DNA of 64,000 bases from Manihot esculenta (Eukaryota; Streptophyta; Magnoliopsida; Malpighiales; Euphorbiaceae), in NCBI RefSeq assembly GCF_001659605.2, contig NC_035173.2, positions 8,629,331 through 8,693,330 of the forward strand, given 5' to 3'. A program made the translations under genes and the position numbers. Below are positions 42,625 through 54,663 of the stretch, piece by piece. How positions within the stretch are numbered: position 1 is the stretch's first letter; the number at the start of each line of letters is the position of its first letter. Below the pieces are notes generated by a model, which searched no databases, had not been told where the DNA came from, and saw only the letters and a list, made by a program, of their open reading frames with translations.

Positions 42625-45105
42625 AATTTATAAATTTCTTATTTTTAAATACGTCAATTACTTATTAATCACCGAAAATATTTTAACAAATATTTTTATT
42701 AATAAATTTTAATAAAAATTTATTAAAACCTTTATGTATATATATATAGATTTATTAATAAATAACTTTATTAAAATAAAAATAAAAAAAATTATTATAA
42801 AACAAAGTAATCATTTTTAAAATGAAAATATCAATTTTTACATTTTTATTTAAATTTTTATATAAATTTATTAATAAATTAAAATTAAATAATTGAAAAT
42901 ATTAAATTTGAATTCGTCTAAATGTGGAGAGGTTATGAAAACTAATTTAATAAGAAAAAGTGAAAAAAAAAAAAAAACTTTTATAAGTGTATGTTATCTC
43001 TTATTCCAAATTGATATAAAATTTAACAGAAAATAAGTTATTTTATTAAAAAAATATTTTTTTAAAAAATATTTTTTAAATATAAATTAAATTTTGTAAA
43101 TAAAAAATTTAAAAATATTTTATTTTTTTATAAATAAATAAAAAGATTAAATTTATAAAAAAAATTTACTAATAAAAAAAGTTTATAATCTAAAAAGACT
43201 CAACTTTATAAATTTTTACATTTATAACCTAAACTTTTAATTTGGATAAAAAACTCTAATTTTTAAATTTATTATAATTATAATAATTTTTTAAATTAAT
43301 TTTGACTATATTTAAATTAATTCATATATACACTATATATCATTATTTTTACTATATAAATAATTTAATTAATTTTAATTAAATTTTAATTAAATTTTTA
43401 AAATTTTAATTACCTAAATTTTTCAATTAAGATTTTTATTTAAGTATAAAAAAATTAAATATTTTAATTATATAATTTAAAAATGTTATATAATTAAGAT
43501 TTTAGAGTCTTAATTAAAATTTAATTTTAATTAATTAAATTATTTATAAGATAAATAATAAATTTAAAAATTAAAATTTTTTTTATTTAAAATTAAAAAT
43601 TTAAATTATATAAATATAAAAACTCGTAAAAAGAATAAGAAAACGAAGGTGAAAATTCTATTGGAAGGTAGAAAGTCAAATACAAAGAATTGATATGTAT
43701 ATATTTTTTAAAATTTTCCTTCATAAAATATTAGGGAAAATAAAAAATGTAAATATATGTATAAATATAATGGGGACAAATGTAGACCGACTGATTGATA
43801 AAATGGGAATTTAAGGAAAATAAAGAGAGAGAATGAACAGCAGAAGCCCTAGCAATTCTGTCACTTATCCACTCAAAACAATCCACAAATGAGAATGTTC
43901 ACAAAATAATTCAAATAAATAAATAAATAAAATGGGCCACAAATAAATAAGCTAAATCTCAATTCTACCCTTGAGAAAGACAAAATCCTCCCATTTCCAA
44001 TTTTTTCCAGCAAAAATTAAAAACCTAACTAAGCTTAAATTTAATACTGGAATAATTTCTTTAAGATTTTTAATTTTAAATAAGTTTTTTAATTTTAAAA
44101 AACTTTTCAGAATTTGCAAAATAAATCAAATAAGCATTGCGATAAACAGAAATCTCAGATTTTTTTTCATTTTAAAAATTTTCTTTTTCTATATTTTACT
44201 GTTATTTTCTTCTCATTTTATAGATTCAGAATTGGAAAAAAAAAAAAAGAAATATTATTTTTAATAGAATAATCAACAGAAATATCATCATATCATGTTA
44301 AAGGTGATAATAATAATTATGATGAAAATGATAAGTTTATAATTTTTTATTATTTAATAATAATTTATCAATGTATTTTGAAATGTATTAAATATCTATA
44401 AAAATATATTTTTATGTTTCATAATTTTTATATTTTTTTAATTATTTTAAAATTATTAGTCACTCTATTTTATAAACTATAATTATATATAAATTTAATA
44501 ATATAACTTTATTTTATTTTATTTTAAAAAATTTTAAATATATTTTAATATTTAATAAAACTTAATATTTAAGATTAAAAAAATTATATTTTTTAATATG
44601 TATAAAAAAGTAAAGTGAATAAAATTATAAAAGGGAGGGAATAGTATATATAGAATAAGAATCCAAATATCAAATAATTTAGATATCTCTTTAAAATCTA
44701 AATCATGTTTACATCACATTAGCGTCGGTAAGTATTTACTCTATTTATAAAAATTAAACTCGCAATTTTATTTTAAAAAAAAATGTCTTATCATTCATTC
44801 AACAGATAAGATAAAGTTATAATAATAAATAAGTCTTAAATTTTTCCTTCTTACATTAAAAATAGGATCAATTTGCAGTCAAATATTTGCAATGACAATT
44901 ATGCTCTTATTTAAATGAGATAAAAGAAAAAAATGATGCAAGGTGTTTTTCCTCAAGTCCCTCACTAATCCTATATCACTCGCCTTTTCTTCTCTCATGC
45001 AACACCATCAATTCCGTCGTTACTCACCGTTGGGCCATGAGCATGCAAGCTATACGAAGGCCTTCCAACTGTGAAAATCTTGTTAATTCTAACATCATTT
45101 GTGTC
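42625..45105. other. AT-rich intergenic DNA, no gene seen
   Basis: Mostly A/T runs and homopolymers. The 97-codon frame at 43971-44264 is Phe/Lys/Ile-rich from base composition and has no motif. Nothing else is supported. Confidence 0.5.
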
Positions 45106-45510
45106 GCTCAAATTTTTATTTGTCTATCTGAGAAATTGGCCACCGACGTGCACATCAATACACTCTTTATTACTCCTATTGTCGACCTTGAAAAACATGG
45201 AGAGTAAATGCATTGAAGCGATAGATGGAATCCTACGGGCCACGGAGGAGGTAGGGTTCTTTCAAGTGGCGAACCTGAACCATGGGAGATGGACAATTGA
45301 GTGCTGGAAGAGATATTAGCGGTGGCGCGTAGATTCCACAAGTTGCCAAGGGAGATAAAAGGAAAAGTACTATACTGAAGAATTGATGAAGAAGGTGAAG
45401 TCTGTTTGTCTAACTTCGTACTATTGTAACATTTTGACCTTTACATCTCTTCAAACTCCTATAATTAGGAAACTCTCTTTGTATTTTGGAGGACACTCTG
45501 TTTTGCATCT
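45106..45510 (+). pseudogene. 2-oxoglutarate dioxygenase relic (ACO-homolog type)
   Basis: Pieces in three frames match the N-terminal half of plant 1-aminocyclopropane-1-carboxylate-oxidase-homolog dioxygenases. At 45106 is AQIFICLSEKLATDVHIN...TPIVDLEKH (family pattern: PIVDL). At about 45200 is AIDGILRATEEVGFFQVAN (the EA-GFFQVVNHG block). At 45301 is VLEEILAVARRFHKLPREIK, then YYTEELMKKVK and a possible FDLYISSNSYN. At least three frameshifts or stops interrupt these. The iron and 2-oxoglutarate binding C-terminal half (HxD...H, RxS) was not found. It is a truncated, dead copy. Confidence 0.75.
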
Positions 45511-45929
45511 CAACCATAATGGAATATTGAGCTGTAGAAAGATAAAAAAAAGAGTGAAGGTTTTAGGGCTTTAGTCTACTAGGGAGCCATTTACGATGGT
45601 AGCTCTATGGAAGGGCATCATTGTTTTTTCAAATTGATATTGAAAATTAAGATAATAAAACATGAGACATCTCGTATTTAGTCAGATGCATTTATCAAAC
45701 TAAACTTGTGAATGAATGCCGGAAGAGCATCATTATTATTAAAGAAAAATAAATATTTATTTAATAGAAGACTAATGGTAAATTGTGTCCATTATTAATC
45801 GAATGATGTATTTGTTAAATAAGATTAAAAGTTAAGGATTTATTTGTTATCAAAATTTAATTTAGGGGCTAATTTATAAATTTTGTTAAAATTTAGAGAT
45901 TTGAGTGTAAATTGTCTTTAAATTTAGAA

Positions 45930-46528
45930 TAAATTATATTTTGATTTCTGAGTTTTAATATAATTAATAGATTGATTCTTGTATTTTTAAAATTGAGCAC
46001 TTAAATTTTTCTATACAGTTCATCCAAATTAAAGGTGTCTCCATCTATTTTTACAGTTTGATCACTTTTTTTAAATGAATAAACTACACTTGAATCCTTA
46101 AACTTTAACATAATTAACAGATCAATCCTATATATTTAAAATCGTATACTTAAATCGCTCTATGATTAATATTATAATTTAAACATTTTGATCTTTCATT
46201 TTTTATTATAAATAATACTTAAATCCCTATTAACTTTTATTTATAATATTTCATTTAATTAATTTTTAATATTTTTTATTTTTAATATCTATTTATTAAA
46301 ATATTTCAATATTTATAATTTTAAAATTTTCAGACTTTTAAGTAAAGTTATAAATTTTTATAAAGAGTATTTTAGAAAAAAAAATTGTAATTTCAAAAAA
46401 ATTTGATAATTTATTAATTTTGAATTAATATCTATAATAGATAAAAAAATTATTTAAAATTTTAATTTTAAAAATATAAGAATTAATCCAATAATTATGT
46501 TAAAATTTAAAAATCAAAATATAATTTA
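45930..46528. repeat. Foldback / MITE-like repeat with ~65-bp inverted ends
   Basis: The left end (from 45930, taaattatattttgattt) and the reverse complement of the right end (ending 46528) align over ~65 bp at roughly 85% identity by eye. A third, direct copy of the same motif lies inside near 46080-46155. There is no coding capacity. I could not fix a TSD. It lies upstream of the PP2A subunit gene. Confidence 0.55.
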
Positions 46529-46919
46529 CACGATGTAATAAGAAGGATTTAAGTATTTATAAGAGTATTTTAAATATTTAAAATATCTATACTCTTTTAA
46601 CCGATTAACTAATAAAATTATGGATAGAAATTATATATAGATTTAAGTATTTGTAAGTGTTTGATTTTAAAATTATAAAGAATTATATGTTAATTATTTT
46701 AAATTTTATGAATTAAAATATAATTTATTCATAAATTTAAATTAAGAGAAATTATATCTAATATTTTTTAATTTATTTTTAGAAGGGAAACATTCATTTA
46801 TCCTTAAAAAATTAAAAGAGTTAAATTAATTGACTTCAAAAAAAAAAAAAAGAGTTAAATTAATTTTTTTTAAAAGATATTAAAAACTTATTAATTTTTT
46901 TATAACCTTAAAAAATTAA

Positions 46920-47655
46920 AACTTAAATTTCATAAATAGGTTGCCCCTTTTTTTTTCTTTTCTTTTTATCTTTTTTCTATCCAAACATAAAACCCGTAAC
47001 AAAGAACTAGGCAGAGCAAAGAGGAAGATTTTGTTTTCCAGAGAGAGAGGGAGAGAACGAGGGAGGCTCTTTTCTATTTATGTAAAGAAGCAAATGTTTC
47101 CAAATTTTATTTTGTTTCTGTTTTTTCAATTCTTTACTTATTAGATTCTCTTTTGTTTTTCTGCGTCTTCTGTTGTTGTTTTTTTTCTAATTTAATCTTT
47201 TTCTGGGTAACCCCCTCCTCTCTGCTTCTCTCTGTCTCGATTGAAATACAGAAAATTATATTAGGGTTTTATCAATTGCAGATCAAAGCCCAGAAGCCTC
47301 AGATTTTCTGGGGGTTTTCTCTCACCTTTTTCAGATCTCTCTTGTTAATATAAGTTTGTTTAGTCTTCTGTTTGTCTTACCCTTCAATTCAAAATCAGAA
47401 AAGTTCACGAAATTTTCGTCTTTTTGAATTGTGACTTATGGTCTGTAGCGAAACATGCATAAACTTGTTTGTATTTCCTTTGTTGAATTATTTTGTATAA
47501 CGTTGTTTTCTTTTTAAATGTACAATTTGGACTGGGGTTCTATCGATCAGCTATGAAAATGCCTTGGTGTTGAGGAGTTTTCAGGTGGGGGCTTTGATTT
47601 TTTTGTTGAGCTAAATTAGGATTAGGGCTTGGGTTAGGGTTAGGGCTTAGTAGAT
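46920..47655 (+). promoter_or_regulatory. Promoter-proximal region and leader of the PP2A B' gene
   Basis: A possible TATA-like cataaatagg near 46929 is followed by pyrimidine-rich sequence, a GAGA-rich tract (about 47038-47062) and a long T/C-rich leader. Directly before the start codon, 47622-47648 holds three telomere-type TTAGGG units, like the telo-box (AAACCCTAA family) common in plant 5' regions. A leader intron is possible but I could not choose its sites. Two short upstream open frames (46941 and 47153) are T-rich and unconvincing. Confidence 0.45.
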
Positions 47656-50600
47656 ATGATCAAACAGATATTGGGCAAGCTACCTCGAAAACCCTCAAAA
47701 TCATCGAATAATGACTCAAACAATGATGCAGCTGTCAATGCCTTCTCGTCTCTGAATTCTTCCCATGGACCCAATTCCATAAACGCCTCAAAGTCGTCAT
47801 CGGTTTCTGCAAAATCCAATTCGGGTTCTGGCGCTGCACGCATGAACAATGGGACCATTGCCCCACAGAATAAATCTAATCAAGGGAAAAAATCGTCCAC
47901 CGTTGCAGGCCAAGTGGGTCCCATTTCGGCTTCTGGAGTTTACGAGCCATTGCCTAACTTCAGGGATGTTCCTAGTTCGGAGAAGCAGAATCTCTTCATT
48001 AGAAAGTTGAATATGTGCTGTGTTGTGTTTGATTTTAGTGATCCATCTAAAAATCTCAAGGAGAAAGACATTAAAAGGCAGACTTTGCTGGAGCTTGTTG
48101 ATTATATTTCTTCAGTGACATCAAAGTTCAGTGAGGTGACGATGCAAGAAATTACAAAGATGGTGGCAGCTAATCTGTTTAGAACACTTCCTTCTGCGAA
48201 TCATGATACCAAGATTCTAGAAACTTATGACCCAGAAGAAGACGAACCGACCATGGAGCCAGCGTGGCCTCATCTTCAAATTGTGTACGAGTTTCTTCTG
48301 AGATTTGTGGCTTCAACAGAGACTGATGCGAAGCTTGCAAAGAGGTATATTGACCATTCATTTGTGTTGAAATTGCTAGATTTGTTTGATTCTGAGGACC
48401 AAAGGGAGAGGGAGTATTTGAAGACTATACTGCACCGCATTTATGGGAAGTTTATGGTACATCGGCCATTTATTAGGAAAGCTATAAACAATATTTTTTA
48501 TCGCTTCATATTTGAGACTGAGAGGCATAATGGGATTGCAGAATTGCTTGAGATATTGGGCAGCATAATTAATGGGTTTGCCTTGCCATTGAAGGAAGAG
48601 CACAAGCTTTTCCTTGTAAGGGCATTGATTCCTCTTCACAAGCCCAAGTGTGTATCAATGTACCATCAACAACTTTCATATTGCATCACTCAATTTGTGG
48701 AAAAAGATTTTAAGCTTGCAGATACTGTAATTCGGGGTCTTCTAAAATATTGGCCCATAACTAATAGTTCCAAGGAGGTTATGTTCCTTGGTGAGTTGGA
48801 GGAAGTGTTAGAAGCTACCCAGGCAGCAGAATTTCAGCGTTGCATGATTCCTTTGTTCCGTCAAATTGGCCGCTGTCTCAACAGCTCACATTTTCAGGTA
48901 TGAATTTAGAATGGTTATACTTTGTGTTACTAGCCTTTGTTGTTGGTGCTTAATGATTGCTACTTGTCATTTTTTATGATGTTAGTCAACTATGGACTAT
49001 TCTTTCCTTTATTGCAAGCTCAACTGTGATTCACCATTTTTGCTGCATTCATTGGATTCAATTAATTGTAATTGCAAGGGTCACCTGGATTTCAAATGGA
49101 ATAATGCACTTTATCCTTATAGTTTAAAATATATTAGAAAGAAAGAGATATAACAAAAATTAAATACAGCCATTTAATTTCAATAACTACTATAATCAGA
49201 AAGCCTCTGATTGCATGTTAGGAAGACATTGTACTTATTAGTGAGAAGAATGCTTTATAATGGAATAATAGATTCTTCTTATATTAAGTGGTTTTTGTTA
49301 TAAATTATGAACTTTTGATTTGTATATAATGATTATAATTTTGTACGTGTTGAATCTCATACTTAAATTTAATCAAATAATTAAATACTAAAAAGGATTA
49401 GAATATGTTACTATAAAATGTTATAATTTGACAACTATAATTAGAGAAGTAAATCAACAAGAATAAGAAAAAAGGAAAAAAGAAAAATAAAGAAAAGGAG
49501 AGGGAAAGGAAAAACGAATGGCTACAGGAAAAAAAGAAAAGCTAAATAAAGGCTTTATTTGGATTTTTCACAGTAAAAATGAAGTGAAATCTTAAATTTT
49601 GAAGTTTTGAGGTCTAACAATCTTTTGGAAAAAGAACAAACTGTAATTGATAGATTCAATATCGAATCTTAAGATCCATTTACAATTCTGTGCATTTAAT
49701 ATTCATCCCATATATTTGAATTGCTAGGAAGAAAAATTGAATGAGATTGATAATCATAAGATTCTAACAACAGTGAGCTGCATAAAATGTATACAAGAAT
49801 GTCTTTTACTTGTCTACATGGTAATTACTATTTGTTCGTCATCCACTACATATGATATGGATATTAATCTTCAAGTCCTAAGAATATATTCCTAGATTTT
49901 GGACTTATGTGGAAAATTATCATTGTTTAATGCCATTTCTATAAGCAACTCCTTTCTGGAGTCCACTGATTTAAGATGCACTTTATATATATAAGCTTTC
50001 ATTACCTCTCAACTGTTAATGATTATAGCAGAACAACACTAGTTCCGCGCTTCTCTTTGAAGGGTAAATGTATAAAGCCTAGGGGTTAAACTTTTGGTTG
50101 ATCTTAATGTTAGAAAAATGGGATTAGAATATTTTTACTTGGAAAAATATAGTGTTAATTTGTGATAGAAAAGTGGAAATGCACTTATCTTTTGATGCTT
50201 CAATAATTAGAAAAAAATGCTTTATGTCTACATGCAGAGACTGACAATATATATTTTAAGAAAAGAACAGTTGGAAAATATCCTGTACAAAGACCTTAAG
50301 AGCAGCAGCTTAAGCCTTTGTACTTCTATTCCTTAAAAAATGTGACTAGTTTGCATGCAACTTATAGCATGCATAACGCACAAAGGGATCATCTTCCACT
50401 TCTTATTGTTGCTGATTTCCTTGTATTCCCTGCCATCTGCTTAAGATTTAAGAATAGCCCAATAAATTGAAACCACAGAAAATGCTGGGAACTGTAATCT
50501 ATAGCTACTAACCAATGCAAAAAAGAGATGCTCCTGTAGTTCATCACTCTTTTGTATGCATCATCACTCAAGAGTAAAATGCTTTCTTTTAATTAAGTTA

Positions 50601-51674
50601 TGAATGGTGTGGATCTTCCCAAAGCATGGGGGCTCAGTATGAAGTGACTGTAGCAGTCCTGCCTTCATGGAATTGCTTTCCTCATGTTCTAAGAAGCTTT
50701 GTCCCAAACTTTGTAATGGTGGGTCCCCAAAACTAAAAAAAGAAAAAGGTCTTATGTCGTCGATAACATGAGTTTATCATTTGATAGGAATGAACAAATC
50801 TGCAACAGGCAATCAGTGATGGAACCATTAAATTTTCAAGCGTGTAAAAACAATTTGTTCTTTTTGTTCAGCACTTGTATGATACTAGATGATGAAGAAG
50901 GTGTTTTGTGCTATAAAATATTGTTGTCCAATTCAACTTCTCATTAAGGATTCAGCAGTTACTACTTTTGTGGTGAGGTTAAAAGCAAGATTCATAGATA
51001 GCTAAGGTTTAAATGCAATGTGTAAATACATGGTGAATAAATGTATGAGAAGTCAAGAAAATGGATATTTAACTGATAGTTTAATGTGGGGTTGGTTATT
51101 CAAATTCATGGGAATTGTATGCGAGTTCAGTATGAAGAAATACCTGGCTTGTTGAAGGGAGCGTGTCATAAGCCGGTGCTAGGAGACATCCATCACAATA
51201 AACCATAGTGCCATATGTGTCTGTTGTCACAGTTGGTGTGATATTTTGAATTTTCGTGTATCTTAAATTTGGTTTCCCTGGCAGGTGGCTGAACGTGCAT
51301 TGTTTTTGTGGAACAATGATCACATAAGGAATTTGATCACACAAAACCGTAAAGCAATACTGCCTATAATCTTCCCTGCTTTGGAGAGAAACACAAGAGG
51401 TCACTGGAACCAAGCTGTTCAGAGTCTAACACTGAACGTGAGGAAGATATTCTCAGATGCTGATCAAGAACTTTTTGATGAGTGCTTGGTTAAATTCCAA
51501 GAAGATGAAGTAAAGGAGAGAGATATACAGGAGAAAAGAGAAGCAACATGGAAGAGATTGGAGGAGGTGGCAGCCTCAAAGTCCATAAGCAATGAGGCTG
51601 TGCTCGTCTCAAGATTTGCCTCCTCTGTAGCAATTGCATCTGCAACAAGTCCATGTGCTACTGCTGGTTGTTGA
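47656..51674 (+). CDS. PP2A regulatory subunit B' (B56 family)
   Basis: Encodes a 543-residue B'/B56 regulatory subunit of protein phosphatase 2A, which directs the A/C core dimer to its substrates. Exon 1 is 47656-48897 (414 codons) and exon 2 is 51285-51674 (129 codons plus stop). The 2387-bp phase-0 intron has a gtatga donor and ggcag acceptor. Residues 1-95 are a Ser/Asn-rich variable N-terminus beginning [16 protein letters not shown], the type seen in plant kappa/theta-like members. The B56 helical-repeat domain follows ([88 protein letters not shown]; exon 2 [25 protein letters not shown]). Length, exon structure and motifs fit an intact gene. Subclass assignment is tentative. Confidence 0.95.
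48898..51284 (+). other. Intron of the PP2A B' gene
   Basis: GT-AG intron of 2387 bp, AT-rich, with no embedded gene or clear transposon. If retained, translation would stop one codon past the donor, giving a 415-residue protein without the last part of the B56 domain. Confidence 0.9.
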
Positions 51675-52882
51675 GCGCCTCGGTGGGTGTTTAACTGTTG
51701 AAGTTACCTCTTTTTGTAGTTGAACGATACATGAGTGGATCTCATTGGCATGATAGGGAAACTGTTGCTTGGCTTATTTCCTGGGCTTCTCATATCATCT
51801 CATCAACAGGATAAGCGCATGCAGGGTTCTGAGGGAACAGGTTTATTCTATTTTTGGGTGGTCTGGGCTCATTCTGTTTTATTTTCTCTTCAGCCATTAA
51901 AGTGTATGTGTGTATTATAAGGGATGGGATTGGTTTATAGAGGCAGTCTTTCAGATTTCCTACCTGATAATATTTATTTTCTGTAATGATGCAAAGAAGA
52001 ATTTTCCTTCTGTGTTTCAGCTTCGATCTCTTTATGTCTTTGTCTAACAGTAGACCTTTTGTTTTTTTATTCCCTTGTCTTCCTAAATGTCGTTTATAGG
52101 AGTTTGGTTCTGCAAGTTCGCAGGGGTATATGTGGAATGGTTAAACTGGGTAGAAAAATTTGCTCCTTGATCCCTGCAAGTGAGATTCTGTTCTGTCTAC
52201 TTGCTGCATTTTTGTCTAATGTTTCGACACTGTTGTAAACTATTTGCAACTTTGGTTACTTCTAAGTAGCCAGTAGAATATGTTTCAAATCTGAAGAAAC
52301 AAGTTGGAACTTCATGATCAAGAAATTCAGCCAATAGGACCAAGTGCTTATACATGTAATGTCAACAGTCAATTGATTTATTTATTTTTAAATAATTTTC
52401 TTGTTTGAAATGAATTTTTTTTCCTAATAATTAAAAATAAAAATATAATTCATTTTAATTTAAAAATTTTTATTTTAAAAGATGAAATCTTAAATTTGAA
52501 TTTTTTTATGAGATGAATAATGCCAAAGGAATAATTAATGGTTCATTTCCTCCCTCTTGCAGTTTACTGCCACACATCATTTGAAATCGCAGCTAAAACA
52601 TATAGGTAGTAAAAAAAGTTCTGGAATCAAATTCCTTGGTGGAACCTTTTGATGTTTAAAACTGAAAAATGTCCAAAGAGAGTGTCTGATACAGCCATTT
52701 AAATCAGCAGAGAATAAACTTGCTTGCCATTTACACAAACTGCAACTCAAATACTAGCAGAATATGGCAATTAAGCCTGCAATTTTTCAGTCAAAACTAC
52801 TTAGAGTTGCTAGACATGTGCCCTTAACAAAGCCGACTCACAGGACAGGCTGCAATCACTCAATTAACAATGCAACCTGAGA
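51675..52882. other. 3' flanks of two convergent genes
   Basis: The PP2A B' 3' UTR probably occupies the first few hundred bases. The remainder is the tail-to-tail interval with the minus-strand cupin gene and includes an AT-rich stretch near 52375-52530. I could not pick polyadenylation sites with confidence. Confidence 0.5.
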
Positions 52883-53323
52883 TTAATAGTCATCACCATA
52901 TGCCCTGAAACTATAACGTTCCTGATATGGACCATTGAAGAAGAGATCAGCCTCAAACCACTTGGGATAACGAACTAAATCACCAGCCACAAACCGCATG
53001 TAACGTTCGCTACCTTCAGGAACCACCCTCACCTCTCCTTCTTCTATGTAAACCAACTGGTCTACCTGCCAGTCCCAAGGCAACTTGCACTTTCCAGTCT
53101 TCCAAACAGACCATCTAGAGACTCCAAGCTCATCCAATCGGTTGCGTGGTACTTCTCTTTCCACCTTCACATTGTACAATTCCTCCAGAGACTTCTCTAC
53201 ATGCATTCCCTTTACACCATGACATTGCACATTTATGCTTCTGAACTTGCTACTGGCTCTGTTACTTCTGTTTACAGAGAAGAAGCCGAAACTTGGGGCT
53301 GTGATCATGCCTGTTGCAGCCAT
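52883..53323 (-). CDS. Small cupin (Cupin_3/DUF861), probably plastid-targeted
   Basis: A 146-residue single-exon coding region. Residues 1-35 are Ser/Asn/Arg-rich with few acidic residues, typical of a chloroplast transit peptide. Residues ~47-146 are one RmlC-like cupin domain of the Cupin_3 (DUF861) type: LGVSRWSVWKTGKCKLPWDW, VDQLVYIEEGEVRVVPEG, FVAGDLVRYPKWFEADLFF. The length fits the family of short plant cupins. The substrate is unknown, and the usual metal-binding His cluster is not obvious. A 5'-UTR intron is likely: on the minus strand a cag|gtaag donor sits at 54300/54299 and a gagcag acceptor at 53348-53347, 23 bases before the ATG. It converges with the PP2A gene. Confidence 0.9.
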   Translation of the reverse strand: MAATGMITAPSFGFFSVNRSNRASSKFRSINVQCHGVKGMHVEKSLEELYNVKVEREVPRNRLDELGVSRWSVWKTGKCKLPWDWQVDQLVYIEEGEVRVVPEGSERYMRFVAGDLVRYPKWFEADLFFNGPYQERYSFRAYGDDY

Positions 53324-53346
53324 ATGAAATTTACTTGTTTGTTCAC

Positions 53347-54299
53347 CTGCTCAAAATGATCAAAGTTGAATGTAAATACTGTTCAGACAACTACACTGGG
53401 TAGATTTGAGAGGCTGGCATCTTGAGCTCTTAAAGCAAGACAAAATATGTATGCATATTCTCTTCTATAAGCCAGCAATCAGAAGAACACAAGCAAATAA
53501 TTATCAAAAGAACAATTGAGTTTGCTAAATTTTGTAAATTAGCATTACTAAAACCAGGTGGGATTCCTTCAATAATTGCTTCAGATATGTGATGTGGAGG
53601 ATATCATCAATTCTCCTTCTCGTCATTCATTATCATTTCTAGTTCTGTTCAACTGAATTAAGCATTCAAATTAAAATTCAAATATCTCATGTTGCCCTTT
53701 TTTTTTGGTGGGGCTTTGCTTCCTCTCCATCTTGATAATATTTATATCCAAGAATTTTGCAATAATTTAATTCAATAAATTTCTGTTTAGTTAATTATAT
53801 TCGAAATGAAAAAAATTCATTTTTTTAATTTAAAAAATTTAATTTAAAATAAATTAAAACTATGGGTGCCAAGTGGTTTTTTCTTTTCCTAGACGAAGCA
53901 GGACATCAAAAGTTTCAGATTGAGGATCAAATCAAAACTTTCACCATTTTTCATCTGTCCTTCTAAATCTTAAAACCAAAATTTAAAATTGAGGATCAAA
54001 TCAAAATTTCACCCTTTTGTATCTGTTCTTCTAAATCTTAAAAACACAATTTAAGAATAAGCATAAAATTTCAGTCTTAGATTTCCTTTTTTTTTTTGGA
54101 ATTTGCTTTCGTCCCATCTTTTCTGTTGCAGAACTCCTAAGTTCATTTCATTTCCTCCTCTTTTCCCTCAGTTTCTCAGCAACCAACCAGAAAGCAGACA
54201 GACAAAAAAAAAAAAAAAAACCACCCTACCCCGAAAATCGACAACAATATAAACGAAAAGAAGGAAACAGGATAAAATTAGAGAACTTTGAGCCCTTAC
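53347..54299 (-). other. Probable 5'-UTR intron of the cupin gene
   Basis: Donor cag|gtaag and acceptor gagcag on the minus strand define 953 bp. The first leader exon would lie at about 54300-54400. A 69-bp tandem duplication (53920-54058, starting ttgaggatcaaatcaaaa) and poly-A/T runs near 53698 and 54208 lie inside. Confidence 0.6.
53920..54058. repeat. 69-bp tandem duplication
   Basis: Two adjacent copies with a 69-bp period, both starting ttgaggatcaaatcaaaa and including ttctaaatcttaaaa, with about a dozen differences. They lie inside the probable cupin leader intron. Confidence 0.7.
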
Positions 54300-54663
54300 C
54301 TGATAAATATGGGCTTGTATTCAGCAGAGAGCTAAGGGAAGGTAAGATTGAGATGGTTCTAAAACCCTGGTCAGGGTTCGAGGTTTATCTGATTCCGCCC
54401 ACAAAAGCTCCACGTTAAAGTCACAAGTAGGTGAATTTTAACATGTGACCTGCTGGCACTAACTTACCGGTTACCTTTTCTTTCGGTTACCTTGCCACAG
54501 TTTTTCATTTTTTTGGACCTGTAGAGTTTAAGGAGAATTGCTATTTTTTTTTAAATTATTAAAAAATTTATTAATTGATCTTTATAATTTTTAAAATCAA
54601 TTAAAATATATTTTATTATCCATGAATACTATAATTTAATCATTTTTCAGGTCGTTTTGGGTT

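Noticed and set aside
43971..44264. 97-codon open frame in AT-rich DNA
   Set aside because: Phe/Lys/Ile composition simply reflects base content; no motif, splice signal or promoter.
46941..47353. Two 66-67 codon frames upstream of the PP2A gene as separate genes or uORFs
   Set aside because: Phe-rich sequence from T-rich leader DNA; no evidence of conservation.
47640..47858. Minus-strand frame opposite the PP2A N-terminus
   Set aside because: Antisense shadow of the Ser/Asn-rich coding sequence.
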